Assembly (NCBI RefSeq): GCF_000014565.1
Contig: NC_008268.1
Coordinates: 4,902,501-4,966,500 of the forward strand
Direction: 5' to 3'
From: Rhodococcus jostii RHA1
GTDB lineage: Bacteria; Actinomycetota; Actinomycetes; Mycobacteriales; Mycobacteriaceae
DNA: 64,000 nt
Shown here: positions 58,474-64,000 of the stretch, piece after piece
How positions within the stretch are numbered: the first letter of the stretch is position 1
How the letters are laid out: each line of letters begins with the position of its first letter
Program-made: the position numbers and the translations under genes
The notes under the pieces: generated by a model
Told to the model about the DNA's origin: nothing
The model's database searches: none
The model's input: only the letters and a program-made list of their open reading frames with translations

Positions 58474-59484
58474 ATGAAGGTTGCAGTAACCGGCGCCGCG
58501 GGATTCGTGGGCAACAATCTGCTGAATCTGCTGGTCGAGGCGGGGCACGAGGTGACCGCAATCGACCGCGTGCGTTCCCGGTACGCACCCGAATACGGGG
58601 TCACGTGGGTGAACGCCGACGTCCTCGACGTCGAATCCATGAAGCGGGCGCTCGAGGGCGCCGAGGTGGTCTACCACCTGGTCGCGATGATCACCCTCGC
58701 CCAGAAGGACGACCTGGCCTGGACCGTCAACACCAAGGGTGTGCGTACCGTCGCCGAAGCCGCTCTCGCAGTGGGTGTTCGGCGGATGGTGCATTGCAGT
58801 TCCGTGCACTCCTTCGATCAGAGCAGTTGCGGCGGAACGCTCGACGAGAACTCGCCCCGGTCCGTCGACGCGTCGATCCCGGTGTACGACAGGTCCAAAT
58901 GGGCGGGCGAGATCGAACTCCGCGAAGTGGTCGAGGCCGGGCTCGATGCCGTGATCTGCAATCCCACCGGGGTGTACGGGCCCGTCGACTACGGACTGTC
59001 ACGAGTGAACGCATTGCTGCGCAACGCCGCTCGCGGCCGGGTTCCCGCGGCGGTGCAGGGCGGGTTCGACTTCGTCGACGTCCGAGACGTCGCCGCCGGA
59101 CTGATCGCCGCCGGGGAGAAGGGCCGGACCGGTGAGAACTACCTGATCTCGGGGCACATGCTCGGCATGCACGATGCCGTGAGGAGGGCTGCGCGTGCGG
59201 CGGGTCGTCGGGGGCCGCTGTACTCGTTCCCACTCAGCGTCATCGAACGCGTGCTGCCGATCGCCGAACCGATCGGGACCCGGTTCGGCTCCGACGTGCT
59301 GTCGCGGTCCGCGATGTCGGCGCTGCTCGCGGCGCCCGTCATCGACGGCAGCAAGGCGCGGTCCGAACTCGGCTACGTTCCGCGTCCCGCCGACGAGACG
59401 ATCCGCGACTTCGTCGGTTTCCTGGTGACGTCCGGTCAGCTGAGCCGGGGAGGTCAGTTCTCCCCGGTCGCGTCCTCGTTGTAG
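58474..59484 (+). CDS. Extended SDR, NAD-dependent epimerase/3beta-HSD-like
   Basis: The protein has 336 residues. The NAD motif is [11 protein letters not shown] (G-x2-G-x2-G) at the N-terminus, [10 protein letters not shown] lies in the substrate wall, and CSSVHSF with YDRSKWAGE provides Ser and Y-x3-K. It is of the NAD-dependent epimerase/3-beta-hydroxysteroid dehydrogenase class. The ATG follows CGGGGAG. A perfect KstR box upstream places it in the sterol regulon, which favours a hydroxysteroid or acyl substrate over a sugar nucleotide. The last 31 bp overlap the convergent otsA gene. Confidence 0.83.
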   Translation: MKVAVTGAAGFVGNNLLNLLVEAGHEVTAIDRVRSRYAPEYGVTWVNADVLDVESMKRALEGAEVVYHLVAMITLAQKDDLAWTVNTKGVRTVAEAALAVGVRRMVHCSSVHSFDQSSCGGTLDENSPRSVDASIPVYDRSKWAGEIELREVVEAGLDAVICNPTGVYGPVDYGLSRVNALLRNAARGRVPAAVQGGFDFVDVRDVAAGLIAAGEKGRTGENYLISGHMLGMHDAVRRAARAAGRRGPLYSFPLSVIERVLPIAEPIGTRFGSDVLSRSAMSALLAAPVIDGSKARSELGYVPRPADETIRDFVGFLVTSGQLSRGGQFSPVASSL

Positions 59485-61001
59485 TCGGCCTCGGAAGCCT
59501 CGGCGGGCGCGATCAGCGCGGGGCCGGCGGCGCCGCCGTGAGCGAGGGCGTCGAGGAAGGACCTGGCCCACCGGTCGACGTCGTGTGCGAGGACCTGCCT
59601 GCGCAGGGCCCGCATGTGGCGTCGGCCGTCCTCCTTCGGCTGGCCCAGTGCCTGCTCCATCGCGTCCTTGACGCTGTCGAGATCGTGCGGATTGCACAGG
59701 AACGCCTGACGCAGTTCGGCGGCCGCGCCCGTGAACTCGCTGAGCAGCAGTGCGCCGCCGAGGTCACTGCGGCACGCCACGTACTCCTTGGCGACGAGGT
59801 TCATGCCGTCGCGCAGCGGAGTCACCAGCATCACGTCGGCGGCGACGAAGAACGCGATCAGCTCCTCGCGGGGGATCGGCCGGTGCAGGTAGTGCACCAC
59901 CGGCCTGCCGACCTCGCTGTACTCGCCGTTGATCCGCGACACCTTGCGTTCGATGTCGTCGCGCATCTGCACGTAGCTGTCGACCCGCTCGCGGCTCGGC
60001 GTGGCCAGCTGCACCATCACCGTGTCGGCGGGATCGATGCGCTGCTCGTCGAGCAACTCGTGCAGCGCGGCGAGGCGGACGTCGATGCCCTTCGTGTAAT
60101 CGAGGCGGTCGACGCCGAGCATGATGTGCTTGGGATTGCCCAGTTCGTTGCGGATCTTCTTGGCGCGGTCCCGGATCGACTTGGATCGGGACTGTTCGTC
60201 CAGCTGCCCCGAATCGATGGAGATCGGAAACGCGCCGACGCGCACCGTGCGGAACCCCACCTGCACGACGCCCAGCTTGGAGCGGACACCCACGTTGCCG
60301 CGGGACGTCTGCTGACCGGCGAGTTTGCGGGCCAGGTAGAGGAAGTTCTGGGCACCGCCCGGGAGGTGGAACCCGATCAGGTCGGCGCCGAGCAGGCCCT
60401 CGATGATCTCGGTGCGCCACGGCATCTGCATGAACAGTTCCACCGGCGGGAACGGAATGTGCAGGAAGAACCCGATCGTGAGGTCGGGGCGGAGCATGCG
60501 CAGCATCTTCGGAACGAGCTGCAGCTGATAATCCTGGATCCACACCGTGGCCCCATGCGCGGCCGCCTTCGACGTGGCCTCCGCGAAGCGCCGGTTGACC
60601 TCGACGTAGGCGTTCCACCAGTCGCGGTTGTATTCGGGCTTGACGATGACGTCGTGGTAGAGCGGCCAGAGGGTGGCGTTGGAGAAGCCCTCGTAGTAGT
60701 CGGCGATCTCCGCGGCGCTGAGCGGAACCGGGTAGAGCTCGAGATCGTCCTCGACGACGGGGTCGAGTTCGGCGTCCGCGACCCCCGCCCAGCCGACCCA
60801 TGCACCCTTGTTGCGGCGCAGGATCGGCTCGAGCGCGGTGACGAGGCCACCGGGGCTGCGCTTCCAGCGCGTGGTGCCGTCCGGAAGGCGTTCGAGGTCG
60901 ACGGGGAGTCGGTTCGCTACGACGACGAAGTCGGCTTGCCCGGACACAGGATCAGAAGTCGAGCGTGATGACGATGCTGACGATTCCGAACTGGCAGCCA
61001 C
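59454..61001 (-). CDS. otsA: OtsA, trehalose-6-phosphate synthase
   Basis: The protein has 515 residues and is a GT20 enzyme: ANRLPVD near the N-terminus, [26 protein letters not shown], then [20 protein letters not shown]. It joins UDP- or ADP-glucose to glucose-6-phosphate to give trehalose-6-phosphate. No phosphatase domain is attached. The GTG start at 60999-61001 follows GAAGGAA; the first 20 residues are Ser-rich and may be untranslated if a later start is used. otsA lies beside mce4 in mycobacteria too (Rv3490). Confidence 0.94.
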   Translation of the reverse strand: MAASSESSASSSRSTSDPVSGQADFVVVANRLPVDLERLPDGTTRWKRSPGGLVTALEPILRRNKGAWVGWAGVADAELDPVVEDDLELYPVPLSAAEIADYYEGFSNATLWPLYHDVIVKPEYNRDWWNAYVEVNRRFAEATSKAAAHGATVWIQDYQLQLVPKMLRMLRPDLTIGFFLHIPFPPVELFMQMPWRTEIIEGLLGADLIGFHLPGGAQNFLYLARKLAGQQTSRGNVGVRSKLGVVQVGFRTVRVGAFPISIDSGQLDEQSRSKSIRDRAKKIRNELGNPKHIMLGVDRLDYTKGIDVRLAALHELLDEQRIDPADTVMVQLATPSRERVDSYVQMRDDIERKVSRINGEYSEVGRPVVHYLHRPIPREELIAFFVAADVMLVTPLRDGMNLVAKEYVACRSDLGGALLLSEFTGAAAELRQAFLCNPHDLDSVKDAMEQALGQPKEDGRRHMRALRRQVLAHDVDRWARSFLDALAHGGAAGPALIAPAEASEADYNEDATGEN

Positions 61002-61034
61002 GGGCTTCCTTCGCAGTCGAAGTGGATGAAATTC

Positions 61035-61208
61035 TCAGTCGAGCTTGCTGGTGGGTCCGATTCCGAGCATGGAGAGCAGCATCCTGCACTCGTCGGCATC
61101 TTCGGCGTATGCAGCGACAACGCGCTGCGCCTGGCGGGCGGTCTCGTCGGCTAGGGGTTCGAGATCCTCGTCCGCGATGTCGTTTTCGGCGGTCGTCTTC
61201 GCGGCCAT
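61035..61208 (-). CDS. Small conserved protein upstream of otsA, Rv3489-like
   Basis: The protein has 57 residues: MAAKTTAENDIADEDLEPLA, then ETARQAQRVVAAYAEDADEC, ending LGIGPTSKLD. It is acidic and helical with one cysteine. The ATG (61206-61208) follows GAGAGGAC on the minus strand. It ends 34 bp before otsA starts, so it is probably in the same transcript. A protein of this size precedes otsA in M. tuberculosis (Rv3489). Function unknown. Confidence 0.75.
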   Translation of the reverse strand: MAAKTTAENDIADEDLEPLADETARQAQRVVAAYAEDADECRMLLSMLGIGPTSKLD

Positions 61209-61375
61209 CTTTGTCCTCTCGGGCTTGCTGCTGCATCACGCGCAGTAGTTCGTATCGGCGACTCTATGAGAACCGGGCATGTCAACGCTAGTTGCCCATC
61301 GATTAGGGTTCATCTAGTTAGGGTCTGCTTACTTCGTAGGTGGGTGGGGAAGCGTCGGCATTGGGAGTTACGCGC

Positions 61376-63079
61376 GTGAAGACTGGTGGCACCGCAATTC
61401 TGCTTCGCACGCTGGTGCGGAATCGTGTTCGGCTGGGGATCGGCACCGTGCTCGTCTGCCTGCATCAGGTGGCCGAGACACTGGTCCCGATCGCGATCGG
61501 CGTGATCGTCGACCGGGCCGTCGCGACCGGAGACGTGTTCGCTCTCGCGGTGTGGCTGTGCGCCCTGGCGCTGCTGTTCCTGGTGCTCACCGCAGCGTGG
61601 CGTTTCGGTGCGCGGTTCATCGTCGTGGCGATGCAGAACGAGGCGCACCAGCTGCGGATGGAGGTCGCGCACCGCATCCTCGACCCGCGGGGAGTGCGCA
61701 CCGACCTGCGTGCCGGTGAACTGCTGTCCGTGTCGACGTCGGACGCCGACCGCGCGGCGTGGATCGCGGACATCACACCCCGGGCCGCGGCGGCCCTCAC
61801 CGCGGCAATCGGATCCGCCGTCGCCCTGCTGCTGATCGACGTTCCCCTCGGACTCGCCGTTCTGATCGGCACCCCCGTCATCCTCGGTCTCCTCCAGCTC
61901 GCGGCGCCGCTGATCACCCGCCGGGCCACCGATCAGCAGGCCGCCGTCGCGCGGGCGTCCGCCATGGCTACCGACCTCGTGAGCGGGCTCCGGCCCCTGC
62001 GCGGGATCGGCGCCGAGGTGTCGGCGTCGCGGCGCTACCGGACGTCCAGCCGCGAGGCGCTCGGCGCCACCCTGCACACGGCGAAGAGTTCCGCCGTGTT
62101 CGCCGGGGTGTCGATGACCGTCAGCGCCCTCCTCGCCGTCGGTGTCGCGGGTCTCGCCGGCTGGTTCGCCCTCGAGGGACGCATCACCATCGGCGAACTG
62201 ATCACCGTCGTCGGACTCTCCCAGTTCTTCATCGAGCCGCTCGGCGTCCTGGCCGGTCTGCCCGGGTTCCTCGCCCTCGCCCGCGCGTCGGCGGACCGTC
62301 TCGCGCTGGTCCTGGACGCGGAACCCCTGCTGCCCGCCGGGTCCGGCCGAACACTCGACGGCAGCGAGCTCAGCCTGACCGGCGTGTCCTACCGGTCCCT
62401 GAGCGCGCTGGATCTCCGGGTCACCCCCGGCGAACTGCTCGGCGTCGTCGCGTACCGCCCGCAGGACGCGGAGGCGCTGGCCGCGCTGCTGTCCGGGCAG
62501 GTTCCGCCCGACCGGTACGACGGCGAACTGACGGTGGGCGGAGTGCGGTTGTCGGACGCGGATCTCGCGCAGGCCCGCCGGGCGCTGCTCGTCGAGCCGC
62601 ACAACGGCGACCTGTTCTCCGGAACCGTCGCGTCGAACGTGACCGCGGGCAGGCCCGGCGCCACGGCGTCCGAGGTGCAGGCGGCGCTCTCCGCGTCCGC
62701 GGCGGTGGACGTCGTCGAGGCACACCCCGAGGGCCTCGACCACGACGTCGCCGACCGCGGGTCCTCGCTGTCCGGCGGTCAGCGGCAGCGGGTCGCCCTC
62801 GCACGTGCACTGGTGGCACAGTCGCCGGTGATGGTGCTGCACGATCCGACGACCGCGGTGGACGCGGTCACCGAACACACGATCGCGGGCGGCATCGCGG
62901 ACCTGCGGCATCGCGGCTCCGCGGACCGGCAGACGACGATCCTCATCACGAGCAGCCCCGCGCTGCTGTCCGTGACCGACCGCGTCGTCGTCCTCGACGA
63001 CGGAACGGTGGTCGGCGAGGGCACGCACTCGCAGTTGGCGACCGAGAACGCGAACTACCGTCAGGCGGTCCTGCGATGA
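61376..63079 (+). CDS. ABC exporter half-transporter with degenerate ATPase
   Basis: The protein has 567 residues. An N-terminal membrane domain of about six helices (residues 15-300) is followed by an ATP-binding domain. The LSGGQ signature (465-469) is intact. The Walker A loop is replaced (VVAYRPQDAE at 357-366, no GKS/T). The Q-loop Gln is missing (LLVEPHN), Walker B is followed by Thr instead of Glu (VLHDPT), and the H-loop His is Ser (ITSSPA). It must therefore pair with the next gene, whose ATPase presumably hydrolyses ATP. The GTG start follows TTGGGAG. Confidence 0.85.
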   Translation: MKTGGTAILLRTLVRNRVRLGIGTVLVCLHQVAETLVPIAIGVIVDRAVATGDVFALAVWLCALALLFLVLTAAWRFGARFIVVAMQNEAHQLRMEVAHRILDPRGVRTDLRAGELLSVSTSDADRAAWIADITPRAAAALTAAIGSAVALLLIDVPLGLAVLIGTPVILGLLQLAAPLITRRATDQQAAVARASAMATDLVSGLRPLRGIGAEVSASRRYRTSSREALGATLHTAKSSAVFAGVSMTVSALLAVGVAGLAGWFALEGRITIGELITVVGLSQFFIEPLGVLAGLPGFLALARASADRLALVLDAEPLLPAGSGRTLDGSELSLTGVSYRSLSALDLRVTPGELLGVVAYRPQDAEALAALLSGQVPPDRYDGELTVGGVRLSDADLAQARRALLVEPHNGDLFSGTVASNVTAGRPGATASEVQAALSASAAVDVVEAHPEGLDHDVADRGSSLSGGQRQRVALARALVAQSPVMVLHDPTTAVDAVTEHTIAGGIADLRHRGSADRQTTILITSSPALLSVTDRVVVLDDGTVVGEGTHSQLATENANYRQAVLR

Positions 63080-64000
63080 GTGAACTGCTGCCCATCGCGA
63101 ACGCACGCGACACGTGGGCGTGGCTGAGGTCCGAACTGGGACGCCGCCGCGGCCGGAGCGTCTTCACCCTGCTGGTCGCCGCCGTCGCGGCCGGTATGGC
63201 GCTGGTTCCCGTCTACGTCTTCGGTGTCCTCGTCGACCGGGTGCAGGACGGGGCGCCGCCGTCCACCATCGGGTGGGTGGTCGCGGTGATCGCGTCCGCC
63301 GCTGTGATCGGCGGCGTGTGCGCCGGGTTCGCGTCGTTCCTGATCCGCAGCCTCGGCGAGGGAATCCTGGCGGATCTGCGCGAACGCACCGTCGACCGGG
63401 CGCTCCGGCTGCCGATCCAGACGGTCGAACGCGTCGGCAAGGGCGACCTGCTGTCGCGGGTCGGCGACGACGTCGCGGTGATCGGCAAGGCCGTCACCGA
63501 CGTGGTCCCCAACCTCGTCACGGCTGTCCTGCTGGTGGTGCTCAGCATGGTCACGATGCTCGGCATCGACTGGCGGCTCGGGCTCGCAGGCATGGTGGCG
63601 CTGCCGATGTACGCGCTGGCGATGCGCTGGTACCTGCCGCGGTCCGCACCGGTGTACGCCGCCGAACGCGTGGCGATGGGAGAGCGTGCGCAGGCCCTGA
63701 TCAGCAGCATGCAGGGTGCTCGGACGGTGCGCGCCTACGGTCTGGAAGACAGCCATCTGGCGCAGATCAACGGTGCGTCGGGACAGGCCCGCGACCTGTC
63801 CGTCGGCGTCTTCGCACTGTTCACCCGGTTCGCGGGGCGCGGCAACCGGGCCGAGTTCGTGGGGCTCGCCACCATCCTCGCCGCCGGATTCGCCCTGGTG
63901 AACGCGGACATCGTCACCGTCGGCCAAACCACCACCGCGTCACTGCTCTTCCACCGGTTGTTCAATCCGATCGGCATGCTGATGTACACGTTCGACGAGG
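63076..64000 (+). CDS. ABC exporter half-transporter, 5' part only
   Basis: The first 308 residues are present and the gene runs off the window. It shows an ABC exporter membrane domain: helices around 25-50, 70-92, 145-180 and 255-290, with LADLRERTVDRALRLPIQTV and LLSRVGDDVAVIGKAVTDVV as coupling segments. The ATG overlaps the previous stop by 4 nt. It should carry the competent ATPase of a heterodimer, but the nucleotide-binding domain is not in view. The exported substrate is unknown. Confidence 0.85.
   Translation, partial: MSELLPIANARDTWAWLRSELGRRRGRSVFTLLVAAVAAGMALVPVYVFGVLVDRVQDGAPPSTIGWVVAVIASAAVIGGVCAGFASFLIRSLGEGILADLRERTVDRALRLPIQTVERVGKGDLLSRVGDDVAVIGKAVTDVVPNLVTAVLLVVLSMVTMLGIDWRLGLAGMVALPMYALAMRWYLPRSAPVYAAERVAMGERAQALISSMQGARTVRAYGLEDSHLAQINGASGQARDLSVGVFALFTRFAGRGNRAEFVGLATILAAGFALVNADIVTVGQTTTASLLFHRLFNPIGMLMYTFDE

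Overview
The window is high-GC actinobacterial DNA and almost certainly comes from Rhodococcus (jostii/opacus-like). The evidence is dense coding, many GTG starts, 1-4 nt start/stop overlaps, and gene order that follows the Mycobacterium tuberculosis cholesterol region (Rv3489-Rv3553) with rhodococcal insertions. Rv and gene names below come from sequence recognition plus synteny, not from a database search.

Layout. (1) 1-5618: the HIP (ring C/D) degradation block. echA20-ipdA-ipdB-ipdC is on the minus strand and two SDR genes are on the plus strand, divided by a palindrome resembling a KstR2 operator. (2) 5764-9783: an LLM-type F420 oxidoreductase, then a tight glycosyltransferase / methyltransferase / terpenoid-toroid gene trio preceded by a KstR-like box. 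(3) 9759-25769: a block that looks like the mycobacterial CYP51 locus (Rv0762c-Rv0771). It holds a methyltransferase, CMD protein, beta-hydroxyacid-type dehydrogenase, SDR and aldehyde dehydrogenase on the minus strand. On the plus strand it holds a TetR regulator, CYP123-like P450, SDR, CYP51, ferredoxin, an NTF2-like protein, an unknown protein and an acyl-CoA synthetase. A further TetR/P450 pair and a PAS protein lie inside it. Two near-identical 18-bp operator-like sites link its two halves. (4) 25813-41524: sterol side-chain genes: a Ddn-like protein, fadA5, cyp125, ltp3, ltp4, a double DUF35 protein, two LLM oxidoreductases, echA19, fadD19 and an NPD-type flavoprotein. Interspersed are an erythromycin-esterase-like protein, a GNAT with a GyrA-like N-terminus and an AbiEi-like protein. 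(5) 41566-46907: fadD17, fadE27, fadE26, fdxD and hsd4A. (6) 47487-58385: the complete mce4 steroid import operon yrbE4AB-mce4ABCDEF-mam4AB plus a double NTF2-like protein. (7) 58474-64000: an extended SDR, otsA, a small Rv3489-like protein and a two-gene ABC exporter whose first subunit has a degenerate ATPase; the second gene runs off the end.

How it works together. Mce4 with YrbE4 imports sterol. CYP125 oxidises the side-chain terminus. FadD19 and FadD17 activate side-chain acids. FadE26/27, EchA19, Hsd4A and FadA5 run beta-oxidation. Ltp3/Ltp4 with the DUF35 protein are aldolase-type side-chain enzymes. EchA20 and IpdABC degrade the last rings. Ten boxes matching TnnAACnnGTTnnA (four perfect, six with one mismatch) sit in front of these units, mostly in divergent intergenic regions. 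This fits a single KstR regulon, although kstR itself is outside the window.

Noncoding structure. Two families of dispersed palindromes recur in the window. They often contain a neighbouring gene's stop codon and look like terminators or small mobile palindromes. No tRNA, rRNA, CRISPR array, insertion sequence or phage gene was recognised.
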